Position numbers and translations under genes: made by a program
Notes under the pieces: generated by a model
Told to the model about the DNA's origin: nothing
Database searches by the model: none
What the model saw: only the letters and a program-made list of their open reading frames with translations
Assembly (NCBI RefSeq): GCF_016745255.1
Contig: NZ_JADOEQ010000004.1
Span: forward strand, 186,001-250,000
Length of the DNA stretch: 64,000 nucleotides
Origin: Enterococcus sp. BWR-S5
GTDB taxonomy: Bacteria > Bacillota > Bacilli > Lactobacillales > Enterococcaceae
Direction of reading: 5' to 3'
Shown: piece by piece, positions 1 to 10,282 of the stretch
How positions within the stretch are numbered: position 1 is the stretch's first letter
How the letters are laid out: every line of letters begins with the position of its first letter

Positions 1-155
1 CGTTTATAGTTTTCATTTGTGTTCCCCGAAACATATTTCCAGTGAATTGTTCGTAAATTGGTCCCAGCACTAACTCTGGATAAAGCAATCCCAATGAAGT
101 CAACCTGAAGCTCTTGACGTATGTTATCGATTACCTGTTGTATTTGAATAGACAT
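1..155 (-). CDS. GAF domain protein, N-terminal part (partial)
   Basis: The reading frame starts at an ATG (153-155) behind an AGGAGT-type ribosome binding site and runs off the left edge, leaving about 51 residues. The visible protein begins MSIQIQQVIDNIRQEL and contains VDFIGIAL and IHWKYVSGNTNE. This pattern resembles the start of GAF-domain proteins of the NreA-like type found in Firmicutes, small cytoplasmic ligand-sensing domains. The ligand cannot be read from this fragment. It is divergent from the transporter that begins at 261, so the 105-bp gap should hold both promoters. Confidence 0.6.
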   Translation of the reverse strand, partial: MSIQIQQVIDNIRQELQVDFIGIALSRVSAGTNLRTIHWKYVSGNTNENYK

Positions 156-260
156 TTGACTACTCCTATTCCCTAATTTTTTCCAAAAGCTCTTGTTTTA
201 TTCCGTAAACTTTTCTATGCTGAAATCACTATATCACGAAAAGAAAAGGATTGCTTATTC

Positions 261-1754
261 ATGTCTAAAAACAACCAGCTTTTCAGTTCGAAGCGACTTG
301 TGATGATTATCACAACAACTGTATTTTCATTTTCCAGTTTGACGACCGCTTTTTTTCTTATGGGGATGAAAGCTCTTCCCTATTTTATCTGGGCAGCAGC
401 ATTTTACTTCATCCCATACGCTCTCATTATATCAGAATTTACTGCTATATATAAAAACGATTCCGGCGGACTATACAAATGGCTCTCTGACTGTTTATCT
501 GAAAGAACAGCCTTTATAGCTGCTTTTCTGTGGTATTGCAGTTATTTCGTTTGGATGATTAGCTTGTTCATGAAGTTGTGGATTCCGCTTTCTCTGCTCC
601 TGTTCGGCAAAGACTTAACCAAACAACCAAGTCCGATTCCCTTTGTCTCCACGACTCAGTTGATTGGCTTTCTATCCATTCTTGCTGTCTGCTTTACTTT
701 GTTCATTGTCAGTAAAGGCTTCAAGCAAATTGCCTATTTACTGTATGCCAGTAGTGTGTTGATGTTTTTACTTGTATTTATCAGCTTTAGCAGTAATTTT
801 ATTCTGTGGCTAGCTCATCCGGAAGAGATTACTATTCATTTGCTTTCCAGTATTCGCTCAGTTGCTTCGACCTCCCAAAATACAGTTGTTTCACAATTAA
901 CCTTCTTAATTTTTGCTGTTACAGCCTTTGGAGGATTGGATACCATTGCCAGTTTAGTAGATAAAACCGGGCAGCAAAAGAAAAGATTTTCAAAGCTGGT
1001 TATTTTCAGCAGTGTTTTGATTGTTATCTGCTATTTCATGGGTCTACTGTTATGGAGCGGTGCACTCAATTGGCAAGAGCTGCAAAAAGACCAATCCCTT
1101 CACCTCGGAAATTTGATGTATACCTTGATGAATGAATCCGGTCAACGTGTAGCAGAAAGTTTAGGAGGCACCATTGAGATTAATCAATTCATCGGACAGC
1201 TATTTACACGGTTAACCGCATTGACACTATTAATTTCTTATATTGCATTGTTATCTTCAATTTTCTATCTACCACTTCGGGTTTTAGTAGAAGGAACACC
1301 TAAACATTACTGGCCGTCATGGGTCCGTAAAAGAAACACTCACAATATACCCGCCAATGCACTGCTTGTTCAAGGTGGCCTCATTATTCTCTTTATCAGC
1401 ATGATTTCTTGGGGAAACTCATATGTTACATTACTATATAACCAACTAACTATGATGACGAATATTTCACGTGCACTACCGTATTTACTTGTTGCATTAG
1501 CCTATCCGGCTTTCAAACGAAAATACTCAGAACAAACAGAGCGTCCACCTTATAGAGTCAAGCTGCTGCCATATTTTCTCAGCGCGAGTGTCGCTCTGAC
1601 GATTGCTGTCTCCATCTTCTCACAGCTTTACCTTCCGCTTATTGAAAAGGAGTACACGCAGATGCTTAGCCTTGCAATCGGCCCTTTGTTCTTTGCAGGT
1701 ATAGGTGCTTGGCTCTACCAACGCTTCTTCCGAAAAGGAATCGTTAACCAATAA
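261..1754 (+). CDS. yjeM: APC-family amino-acid transporter, YjeM type
   Basis: A 497-residue polytopic membrane protein with about 12 hydrophobic segments, the usual size for the glutamate:GABA antiporter branch of the APC superfamily. It shares with E. coli YjeM the N-terminal patterns FYLMG/FFLMG, PYALIISEF and GGLYKW, the LVDKTG stretch near residue 235 and the EGTPKHYWP cytoplasmic loop near residue 350. The substrate of YjeM-type proteins is not firmly known; an amino acid or its decarboxylation product is expected. It is transcribed alone: a strong terminator follows directly, and the next gene has its own ribosome binding site. Confidence 0.8.
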   Translation: MSKNNQLFSSKRLVMIITTTVFSFSSLTTAFFLMGMKALPYFIWAAAFYFIPYALIISEFTAIYKNDSGGLYKWLSDCLSERTAFIAAFLWYCSYFVWMISLFMKLWIPLSLLLFGKDLTKQPSPIPFVSTTQLIGFLSILAVCFTLFIVSKGFKQIAYLLYASSVLMFLLVFISFSSNFILWLAHPEEITIHLLSSIRSVASTSQNTVVSQLTFLIFAVTAFGGLDTIASLVDKTGQQKKRFSKLVIFSSVLIVICYFMGLLLWSGALNWQELQKDQSLHLGNLMYTLMNESGQRVAESLGGTIEINQFIGQLFTRLTALTLLISYIALLSSIFYLPLRVLVEGTPKHYWPSWVRKRNTHNIPANALLVQGGLIILFISMISWGNSYVTLLYNQLTMMTNISRALPYLLVALAYPAFKRKYSEQTERPPYRVKLLPYFLSASVALTIAVSIFSQLYLPLIEKEYTQMLSLAIGPLFFAGIGAWLYQRFFRKGIVNQ

Positions 1755-1758
1755 ATAG

Positions 1759-1796
1759 ACGCGCAGATCGTTTGACTAGTCTGCGCGTTTTTCTTT
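1759..1796 (+). terminator. Intrinsic terminator after yjeM
   Basis: Arms ACGCGCAGA (1759-1767) and TCTGCGCGT (1780-1788) pair perfectly, followed by a T-rich run. Confidence 0.9.
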
Positions 1797-1871
1797 TCAA
1801 AGGAATCACTATACCAATCAGCATTTGTATTGTAAACTGGAAGAAACATCGAAAAAAGAGGTGACCTGACA

Positions 1872-2639
1872 TTGTTCGATTTGGAAAAAGTTCAAACCTT
1901 GAATGATTTAGAGCTGATTGTTTATCAATATATCCTTGAGCACATTACCCAAATCCCAAAATTGACCATTCGTGAGCTGTCTGCAAAATGCCATGTATCG
2001 ACATCCACGATTCTCCGATTCTGTACAAAAATGGGTTTTGAAGGTTTTTCTGAGCTGAAATTTGCGGTTAAGAATACACAGGAGCGCCCAAATGGCTTTG
2101 AAGATTACTATGCAGCTGCCGTTCATGTTGATTCCTTTCTAAAAAAAATCAATCAGGGTAATTATCAGGAAACTTTCAAGCCGGCAATTGATTTAGTTCT
2201 AGCTGCACGCCATGTTGTTTTTATTGGACTTGGCACAAGCGGCGTATTAGGTGCTTATGGCAGCCGTTATTTTTCAAACATTGGTATCAACTCTTATAAT
2301 GTAAGTGATCCATTCACACCGATTCCGCCGCGAGGATTTGAGAGTACACTCGTCATTGTGCTGTCTGTTTCCGGTGAAACCTCGGAGATATTAAAAATGG
2401 TCTCTGATTTCAAGTGCTCCAATGCAAAAATTCTTAGTATCACCAATGATGAAAATTCTACGATTGCCAAGCTGGCAGATTACAATATTTCTTATTATAT
2501 GCCGGAAGAAAAATCAGCCTATGCTGATCCATTCATCAATCTGACCACACAAATTCCTGTCATTGCCTTAATTGAACTGCTGGCTCATCAAGCAGGAAAA
2601 CAGCTGATGCTTGAACGCGCCGCCAAAGAGGAAGAATAG
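1872..2639 (+). CDS. MurR/RpiR family transcriptional regulator
   Basis: A 255-residue protein with an N-terminal helix-turn-helix of the RpiR type (about residues 1-77, including LTIRELSAKCHVSTSTILRF) and a C-terminal SIS sugar-phosphate-binding domain (about 120-245, including GLGTSGVLGAY and LSVSGETSE). The start is a TTG at 1872 with a GAGGTG ribosome binding site ten bases upstream; there is no better ATG. It lies just before a PTS permease and a phospho-beta-glucosidase, so the likely effector is the phosphorylated beta-glucoside they handle. A near-palindrome and a cre-like site in front of the permease gene are plausible targets. Confidence 0.88.
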   Translation: MFDLEKVQTLNDLELIVYQYILEHITQIPKLTIRELSAKCHVSTSTILRFCTKMGFEGFSELKFAVKNTQERPNGFEDYYAAAVHVDSFLKKINQGNYQETFKPAIDLVLAARHVVFIGLGTSGVLGAYGSRYFSNIGINSYNVSDPFTPIPPRGFESTLVIVLSVSGETSEILKMVSDFKCSNAKILSITNDENSTIAKLADYNISYYMPEEKSAYADPFINLTTQIPVIALIELLAHQAGKQLMLERAAKEEE

Positions 2640-2716
2640 ACCGGTGCACTCAAAAAAGCCCTGACCATTTATCTATCTACTAATAAAAATGCGTTATTTT
2701 TGTTCCAGCTTCTTAA

Positions 2717-2770
2717 AAAGCAGATATGGAAACGTTGTTAAATCAACATTCCTAATCTGCTTTGTTTTTT
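2717..2770 (+). terminator. Terminator downstream of the RpiR gene
   Basis: AAAGCAGAT (2717-2725) pairs with ATCTGCTTT (2755-2763), with inner GGAA/TTCC and GTTG/CAAC pairs, followed by GTTTTTT. It separates the regulator from the PTS genes. Confidence 0.8.
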
Positions 2771-2828
2771 CGCTTGGAACATGTTTCTCAAACAGAGGAA
2801 CCTATTCCATTTTCAATCAGAATCTTTT

Positions 2829-2856
2829 ATATTGAATGTGTAAACGTATTCAATAT
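2829..2856 (+). promoter_or_regulatory. Palindromic operator overlapping a cre (CcpA) site
   Basis: ATATTGAAT (2829-2837) and ATTCAATAT (2848-2856) form a perfect 9-bp inverted repeat. Inside it, TGTAAACGTATTCA (2839-2852) matches the cre consensus TGNAARCGNWWWCA. Inferred: dual control of the PTS/beta-glucosidase genes by catabolite repression and by the neighbouring RpiR protein. Confidence 0.7.
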
Positions 2857-2941
2857 GAAAAAGGAGGTCAACATTTACTTCCCCGAATACACTACATGAA
2901 CTTATACTTATTTTATTTATTCAAGAGGAGATGAGTTAGAA

Positions 2942-4273
2942 ATGAACGAATGGATTAATGAAAAACTTCTTCCACCCGTACTGAAATTTGTAAACACAAA
3001 ACCAATTACTGCGCTGAGAAATGGTATGCTTTATACTATGCCATTTACAATCGTCGGTTCTATCTTCCTGTTGCTGGCAAATATTCCTTATGAGCCTGCA
3101 GCAAATTGGGTAACAGAATCTGGTTTAGGCGTCTACTTCAACCAAGCATTTGGTGCTTCATTTGCTATTATGGCCGTTTTCGCTGTTATTGGGATTGCTT
3201 ATTCCTATGTTAAAACAGAAGGCTTTGAAGGTCTTCCTGCCGGGATGATCGGTTTGGTTATCTTCGTTATGTTTATGTCAGCTGAAATAACAGACGCAGA
3301 GAGCGGTATTACAATTAGTAACATTATCAACAAAGACTGGACCGGCGGAAAAGGAATGATTACAGCAATCCTTGTTGGTTTGATTGTTGGTTGGGTCTAC
3401 AGCTGGTTCTTACGTCACGACATCCGCATCAAGCTGCCTGAACAGGTACCTGAAAACGTAGCAAACTCATTTACTGCATTGATTCCTGCAGCCGTATTGA
3501 TTACTGGTGCAATGTTCGTCTATATCTTCTTTGATAAGGTATTCAGTACAACATTCTTTGAATTCATTTATGATGTTTTACAGTCACCATTACAAGGAGT
3601 AACAGATACATTGGGCGGCGCTTTGATTATTGGATTCTTGGTTCCATTCTTCTGGTTCTTCGGCGTACACGGTTCAACTATCGTCGGCGGTATCATGGAA
3701 CCGATCTTGCAAGCAAACTCATTGGAAAATACGGAAATCCTAAATGCCGGTAAAGCATTGACAATCGAAAACGGTGGACACATCGTGACAAAACAGTTCA
3801 TGGATCAATTCCAAACAGTAACTGGTGCTGGTATGACAATCGGATTAGTCGTCTTCATGGTATTCCTTGCGAAATCCGCACAGTTCAAGCAACTAGGACG
3901 TTTATCACTTGCCCCTGCCTTGTTTGGTATCAATGAGCCAATCGTTTTCGCAACACCAATCGTGATGAATCCGATTATGGTTGTGCCATTCATTTTGACA
4001 CCTGTTGTGTCTTCTGTAATCACTTACTTTGCCCTTTACACTGGTTTGGTGCCACTCTTTACAGCGGTACAGGTTCCATGGACCACCCCAGCTATCCTTT
4101 CCGGTCTATTAGTCGGCGGCTGGCGTACGGCCTTACTACAAGCCTTTGTATTAGTTCTTGGCTTCTTCATCTACCTGCCATTCGCAAGAAAAATGGATGC
4201 CATCAACTACGCACAGGAAACCGGACAACCCGTTGAAGAAGACGTGTTGGAAAAAATCGAAGCAGAGCAATAA
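2942..4273 (+). CDS. PTS system, cellobiose/lactose-type EIIC permease
   Basis: A 443-residue polytopic protein of the lactose/cellobiose (Lac) PTS EIIC family. It has about ten hydrophobic segments, the early MPFTIVGSIFLL segment, the GVHGSTIVGGIMEP loop and the FGINEPIVFATPIVMNP stretch typical of the substrate site. It should import and phosphorylate a beta-glucoside such as cellobiose or a chitobiose-like sugar. No EIIA or EIIB gene is nearby, so the shared components must be encoded elsewhere. Its ribosome binding site is GAGGAG. The downstream glucosidase gene is separated by a hairpin but runs in the same direction, and both probably answer to the operator at 2829-2856. Confidence 0.9.
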   Translation: MNEWINEKLLPPVLKFVNTKPITALRNGMLYTMPFTIVGSIFLLLANIPYEPAANWVTESGLGVYFNQAFGASFAIMAVFAVIGIAYSYVKTEGFEGLPAGMIGLVIFVMFMSAEITDAESGITISNIINKDWTGGKGMITAILVGLIVGWVYSWFLRHDIRIKLPEQVPENVANSFTALIPAAVLITGAMFVYIFFDKVFSTTFFEFIYDVLQSPLQGVTDTLGGALIIGFLVPFFWFFGVHGSTIVGGIMEPILQANSLENTEILNAGKALTIENGGHIVTKQFMDQFQTVTGAGMTIGLVVFMVFLAKSAQFKQLGRLSLAPALFGINEPIVFATPIVMNPIMVVPFILTPVVSSVITYFALYTGLVPLFTAVQVPWTTPAILSGLLVGGWRTALLQAFVLVLGFFIYLPFARKMDAINYAQETGQPVEEDVLEKIEAEQ

Positions 4274-4318
4274 GAAAAGCGGAATTAACTTGCTCACAAA
4301 GCAAAACAATAAAACAAA

Positions 4319-4382
4319 GCGGGGCAGAAAACCGGAATCAATCGAAAGATACCATCACTGATTCGGTTCCTGCCCCGTTTCT
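4319..4382 (+). terminator. Intercistronic hairpin (weak terminator or processing site)
   Basis: CGGGGCAG and ACCGGAATCA on the left pair with TGATTCGGTT and CTGCCCCG on the right (to 4377). Only GTTTCTATT follows, so readthrough into the glucosidase gene is likely. A 13-base dispersed motif (AAGAAAAGCGGAA, 4272-4284) sits just upstream. Confidence 0.55.
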
Positions 4383-4405
4383 ATTCAACTAAATCAACTT
4401 ACTAA

Positions 4406-5866
<1,461 letters not shown>

Positions 5867-5903
5867 TTCTATGATTTCCTAACACTAAACATAAACTCCG
5901 TTC

Positions 5904-5947
5904 AAAAAGGGTTCCCACCTGAGAAAATCTCAAGCGGGAACCTTTTT
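5904..5947 (+). terminator. Terminator between convergent genes
   Basis: AAAAAGGGTTCCC (5904-5916) pairs with GGGAACCTTTTT (5936-5947), with inner TGAGA/TCTCA. Its symmetry allows use from both the glucosidase gene and the UvrA-like gene ending at 5969. Confidence 0.88.
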
Positions 5948-5968
5948 AATTGGCAGAGTCACTTTTTT

Positions 5969-8191
5969 CTAAATATACTGACCAGTCAGAGAATCGGTTT
6001 TCTTAATTTCCAGCGGATAGCCTTCAAACACGATTGCCCCTCCTTTATCCCCGCCATCCGGGCCAATATCAACAATCCAATCGGCTTGTCGGATGATATC
6101 CACATGATGCTCAATCACAATGACAGTATTTCCTTGATTGACCAAATGATTCATGATTTTCATAATGTGGTCAATATCTGACAAATGCAGACCTGTAGAA
6201 GGCTCATCCAGAAGATAGATACTGCCTTTTTTATAGAATTCACTGGCAAGCTTCATGCGCTGACACTCTCCACCGGACAATGTACTCATCGGCTGGCCGA
6301 TTGCCAGGTAAGCCAAACCAACCTGTGCCATTGCCTCCAGTTTTTTCACAATCGCTTTTTCCTGAAAGAACTCCAGACTTTCTTCTACCGTAAGACTCAG
6401 CACTTCATTGATATTCTTTCCTTGAAACTCGTAGTTCAACACTTCCCGGCTGTAACGCTTGCCTTCACAGACAGGGCATTCTGTCTTGACGGCATCCATA
6501 AATGCCAGATTTGTTTCAATATATCCTTGCCCTTTACAGTTTTCACAAGCCCCTTTGGAGTTATAGCTGAATAGTGATGGAGAAACGTCATTTGATTTTC
6601 CAAAAAGCTTTCTGATATTGTCCATAATTCCGATATAGGTAGCAGGATTAGAACGCGAATTCGTCTGAGCCGCCGCCTGATCGATGACGATGGTTTCCGG
6701 AAATTGTGTTAAAAAGGAATCCTTTACAAGGGTGCTTTTTCCTGAGCCTGCAACTCCGGTAATCAATGTCAGTGTCTCTTTCGGCACCTTCAATGCAACC
6801 TTCTTCAAATTATGCTGTTCTGATAGCCGTCCTTGATAGAAGTCATTGGCTTGTCGCGGTGCAGTGTTAATCGTCACTTGATTATTAAGGTATGTGCCGG
6901 TCAATGTGTCTGAACGCAATAATTCCTTATAGGTTCCGGTAAACATAATTTCTCCGCCGTGCTTTCCGGCATGAGGTCCGACTTCAATTACCTGATCCGC
7001 AATTTTAATCACATCAGGATCATGCTCAATCACAATGACAGTATTTCCTTTGTCTCTCAGCTTTATCAACAGCTCATTCAGCCGGTGAACATCTCGCGGA
7101 TGCAACCCGATACTTGGCTCGTCAAAAATATAGAGCAGGTCAACCAAACTATTATTCAGATGCTTCACCATCTTGACCCGCTGAGACTCCCCTCCTGATA
7201 ACGTGGAGGTTTCCCTATTCAAGCTAAGGTAACCCAGACCAATATCTATCAAGTGTCCGATTTTTTCCTGAAGTCCTTTCAAAATAGGAGATGCCTCAGG
7301 AAGCTCAATCGCCGCTAATACACGTTGCAGGTCTGTCAATTGCAGCTCAAGCAGCTCAGCAATACCAAAATCCGCTACTTTTACAGCCAGTGCACGTTGT
7401 GATAGTCTTTTGCCCCCACATAGAGAACAAACAGCCTCATGACTGTGCTCACTCAGAATTTTTTGTGCTCGCGGTGAAAGCTCTCCTTCTTTCAGCAGAT
7501 ACAGTCGATTAAATCGTGTAACCAGGCCTTCATAGCTAGAATTAACACCATCAGTTTTTACCTTTAAATCTTTTCCATATAAAAGCAGCTCACGTTCTTC
7601 CGCAGAATAATCATTGATTTTTTTATTTACATCAAACAAGCCGGAGTCCAGATAACTCTTCATGTACCATTCTGTATTTTTGATTGGCGCAAAGATAATC
7701 GCACCTTCAGCTAAAGACAGTTCTGGATTAAGCAGCTTTTTTTCATCAACAACAACACTTCTCCCAATACCATGACACTGTTCACACATGCCTTCCTTAT
7801 CATTGAAAGAAAAGTAGTTTGCTGTACCGATACTCGGTTTTCCAACTCTTGAATATAAGACGCGCAGCAATGAATTGATATCTGTAATTGTTCCCAACGT
7901 AGAACGTGAATTTCCTCCCAGTCTTTTCTGATCGATGACTACAGAGGTCGATAAACTCTCGATTCCATCCACATCAGGCTCTTTATATTTAGGTAGAAAA
8001 GAGCGCACAAAAGCACTGAAGGTCTCATTCAATTGTCGCTGAGATTCGCTGGCAATCGTTCCAAAAACGATGGATGATTTTCCAGATCCGGAAACGCCGG
8101 TGAACACCGTGATTTTTCTTTTCGGAATCACAACGTCCACATTTTTCAAATTATTCTCTCTTGCTCCGGTAATTCGTAGATATTCTGTCAT
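5969..8191 (-). CDS. Short UvrA-like ABC ATPase (UvrA paralogue)
   Basis: A 740-residue protein with two UvrA-type ATPase modules. Walker A motifs are at about 31-40 (GVSGSGKSS) and 479-488 (GVAGSGKST), signature motifs LSGGESQR (331-) and LSGGECQR (about 643-), and Walker B FDEPS (356-). Four CxxC pairs (136, 255, 549, 572) are consistent with zinc modules. True UvrA is about 940-960 residues; the deficit fits loss of the UvrB-interaction region between the first Walker A and signature motif. Such short paralogues include UvrA2 and antibiotic self-protection proteins (DrrC type), so a role in tolerance of a DNA-binding drug is possible. It is divergent from a MerR-type regulator. Confidence 0.85.
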   Translation of the reverse strand: MTEYLRITGARENNLKNVDVVIPKRKITVFTGVSGSGKSSIVFGTIASESQRQLNETFSAFVRSFLPKYKEPDVDGIESLSTSVVIDQKRLGGNSRSTLGTITDINSLLRVLYSRVGKPSIGTANYFSFNDKEGMCEQCHGIGRSVVVDEKKLLNPELSLAEGAIIFAPIKNTEWYMKSYLDSGLFDVNKKINDYSAEERELLLYGKDLKVKTDGVNSSYEGLVTRFNRLYLLKEGELSPRAQKILSEHSHEAVCSLCGGKRLSQRALAVKVADFGIAELLELQLTDLQRVLAAIELPEASPILKGLQEKIGHLIDIGLGYLSLNRETSTLSGGESQRVKMVKHLNNSLVDLLYIFDEPSIGLHPRDVHRLNELLIKLRDKGNTVIVIEHDPDVIKIADQVIEVGPHAGKHGGEIMFTGTYKELLRSDTLTGTYLNNQVTINTAPRQANDFYQGRLSEQHNLKKVALKVPKETLTLITGVAGSGKSTLVKDSFLTQFPETIVIDQAAAQTNSRSNPATYIGIMDNIRKLFGKSNDVSPSLFSYNSKGACENCKGQGYIETNLAFMDAVKTECPVCEGKRYSREVLNYEFQGKNINEVLSLTVEESLEFFQEKAIVKKLEAMAQVGLAYLAIGQPMSTLSGGECQRMKLASEFYKKGSIYLLDEPSTGLHLSDIDHIMKIMNHLVNQGNTVIVIEHHVDIIRQADWIVDIGPDGGDKGGAIVFEGYPLEIKKTDSLTGQYI

Positions 8192-8367
8192 ATCAGTTCC
8201 CCCTTAATCTTTGTGCTTAACAGCTGTTTCATACATTCAGCTGTTTCCTTCTTTTCAATATCCTCCTTTACAACTGTTACTTACAGCTGCAGCTCTTCAA
8301 CAAATGAACAGTAACCTCATCGTTCAGAAAACAGCAGCAACCTTATAATAACACTTTAATGCAAGTT

Positions 8368-8423
8368 CTAAACTTTTATTTCAAAACCACACTTTTTAAC
8401 GTATAATTGAACAAAAAGTTTAG
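8368..8423 (+). promoter_or_regulatory. Promoter of the MerR gene flanked by a 10-bp inverted repeat
   Basis: CTAAACTTTT (8368-8377) and AAAAGTTTAG (8414-8423) are perfect inverted copies that bracket a TATAAT box (8402-8407). The -35 is weak (TTTCAA at 8379), as expected if an activator is needed. Binding by the neighbouring MerR-type protein is inferred. Confidence 0.5.
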
Positions 8424-8439
8424 CACCGGAGGAGAACTG

Positions 8440-9198
8440 ATGAATTACCGGCCGATAGATATTGCAAGAAAATTGAATATCAGTACCAGCTTACTGAGAC
8501 ATTACGAAAAAAACGAGCTTTTTCCGGCTCCTAAGCGGTCAAAAAGCGGCTACAGAATGTATTCTGAAACAAGCTTTCTTTATATTCAAGCGGTCAGAAC
8601 CGCGACATTGGCTTATGGGTACCGCACAACAAAACAGCTGATGGAGTTTATTCGTCAGAAGGAGTATTCAAAAATGCTTTGGTTGATTAATCAAGAGCAA
8701 TACCAGCTTCACCAGCAAAAAGAAATATCTACACAAACACTGGCTTTACTTCATGAAGAGGAAAGTGATTTGATTACTCAAATGCCTCGAAAGGGCTGGA
8801 TAACCATCGGCGAAGCTGCAGAACGACTGTCAATTACAGAAACAACGATTCGTCATTGGACAAAAGAAGGCCTTTTGGAAGTGACTCGAGATAAGGAAAG
8901 CAACTATCGAAAATTTGATGAGCAAGCTTTGAGACAGCTGTTAATCATCCGTTTGATTCGTGCCTCAACCTGGTCATTAGATGTTGTCCGCGATATCCTT
9001 GCAACATTCAAAGCCGATAGCCCCGCAGAGATGATTCAACTGGCGGAAGAGGCTTTGCTCATGTTGAATATCCGCTTAGAGCGAGCATTTATCTCGCAAA
9101 GATACCTTTATCAGCTAATTGCTTTTTTATCGCCTGACTATTTCACTGATTTTCCAGGTATGGAGTTTTATGATTTTGAGCGGCCGGAACGAAACTAA
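8440..9198 (+). CDS. MerR-family regulator with two HTH domains
   Basis: The start is set at ATG 8440, seven bases after GGAGGAG; a longer frame from TTG 8407 would overlap the -10 box. The 252-residue product has a first MerR-type winged helix (residues 3-70, IARKLNISTSLLRHYE and SGYRMYSE) and a second one (about 119-190, ITIGEAAERLSITETTIRHWTKEG). Ordinary MerR proteins carry one HTH and dimerise, so this resembles a fused or duplicated regulator. There is no obvious cysteine-based metal site, so a drug or other small molecule is a more likely signal. It is divergent from the UvrA-like gene and may control it. Confidence 0.8.
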   Translation: MNYRPIDIARKLNISTSLLRHYEKNELFPAPKRSKSGYRMYSETSFLYIQAVRTATLAYGYRTTKQLMEFIRQKEYSKMLWLINQEQYQLHQQKEISTQTLALLHEEESDLITQMPRKGWITIGEAAERLSITETTIRHWTKEGLLEVTRDKESNYRKFDEQALRQLLIIRLIRASTWSLDVVRDILATFKADSPAEMIQLAEEALLMLNIRLERAFISQRYLYQLIAFLSPDYFTDFPGMEFYDFERPERN

Positions 9199-9305
9199 CT
9201 GGAAACAAATTTGAACAAAACTACCTTCAAGAAATAGGATACGCTTTGCAAAAATCGTCGTTCTAGGTTGCGCTTCACATTTGACAGTTGTTCGATTTCA
9301 AAATA

Positions 9306-9348
9306 AAAAGGAAAGCGGAACTGATTTTCGTTCCGCTTTCCTTTAGTT
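9306..9348. terminator. Bidirectional terminator
   Basis: AAAGGAAAGCGGAAC pairs with GTTCCGCTTTCCTTT around a short loop, with A- and T-runs on both sides. It lies between the convergent MerR and leucine-rich protein genes. The left arm carries a one-mismatch copy of the 13-base motif seen at 4272, 48137 and 48261. Confidence 0.88.
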
Positions 9349-9411
9349 TTTTCGTTATAAACATGCGGTTCTTTCAAGACATAACTCTCTTTTACCCGCA
9401 CTTCTTAATTT

Positions 9412-10236
9412 TTAATACCAGATAATCGGAATGGCACCATTTGACTGTGCACCGAAGCCTCCATTCTCAGAGCTGGCTGTAAATGAAAATTCAATTCTTT
9501 CCGTCGCTTCATCAATAGCAGTAATGGTCATTTTGTTCCCATCAAGAACTGCTGTCACTTCGCCAATAGGCTCGCCAGCCGCATCAACCTGCATTCCAAT
9601 CGCCGAACGCTCACCATCAAATTGGGTAGCATACGTTACTGGATGCCTCATAACAATTTCTCTGCTTGCTCTACTGACATACACTTCCGGAAGCTCGACC
9701 ATCCCTGCCCCCGTCACTTGAACTGTTTCCAAGCTTTCTAAATTGGATAAAGCACTAAAATCAAATACCTGTATATAGTAACCTAAGCTAAGATATTTCA
9801 AATTTTTCAATTCACTAAATGCTGAAATATCTACTATTTCATCGCCTTCTTCCTCGGAAGCATAGCCATAAAAATACTCCAGACTATCTATCTTTCCAAT
9901 TGGACGAAAATCTACTACATCACTTAATTGCATAGAAAATGACAAATCTTTGATGTTTTTGGCATATTGAAGCCCCTCTAACGATTGAGTTTCCCCAACA
10001 TTGAATTGTTCCAATCGCTCCATCTGAGCAACTGTCGGCAATTCGCTTTCTATCGGCTCTTCTTCTCCAGTTTCAGGATTCCACTTTACCTGTTCTACAA
10101 TCTCGGCTCTCAGGTTATCATCAGCAATATATACCTTTTTCTCATCTGCAATAGACTGCTGTCCTAAAATAAAACCCGCGGCTGCGACAGTTATCACAGA
10201 AAAAATACCCAAGGATAGTTTCAAGCTTTTGTTCAT
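9412..10236 (-). CDS. Secreted leucine-rich repeat protein, copy A
   Basis: A 274-residue protein with an N-terminal hydrophobic signal/anchor (residues 5-25) and no lipobox, LPXTG or other visible wall anchor. Residues 30-75 (VYIADDNLRAEIVEQVKWNP) resemble the cap of internalin-like proteins. They are followed by about three to four short leucine-rich repeats (LEGLQYAKNIKDLSF, ISAFSELKNLKYLSL, FSALSNLESLETVQV). The C-terminus is a beta-rich module ending in IPIIWY. It is a tandem paralogue of the next gene and closely similar along its full length. Function is unknown; a surface-associated binding protein is the best guess. Confidence 0.75.
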   Translation of the reverse strand: MNKSLKLSLGIFSVITVAAAGFILGQQSIADEKKVYIADDNLRAEIVEQVKWNPETGEEEPIESELPTVAQMERLEQFNVGETQSLEGLQYAKNIKDLSFSMQLSDVVDFRPIGKIDSLEYFYGYASEEEGDEIVDISAFSELKNLKYLSLGYYIQVFDFSALSNLESLETVQVTGAGMVELPEVYVSRASREIVMRHPVTYATQFDGERSAIGMQVDAAGEPIGEVTAVLDGNKMTITAIDEATERIEFSFTASSENGGFGAQSNGAIPIIWY

Positions 10237-10282
10237 CTATAATGCTCCTTTTCTCGCCGACTCTTCTACTTGCTCATACTTA

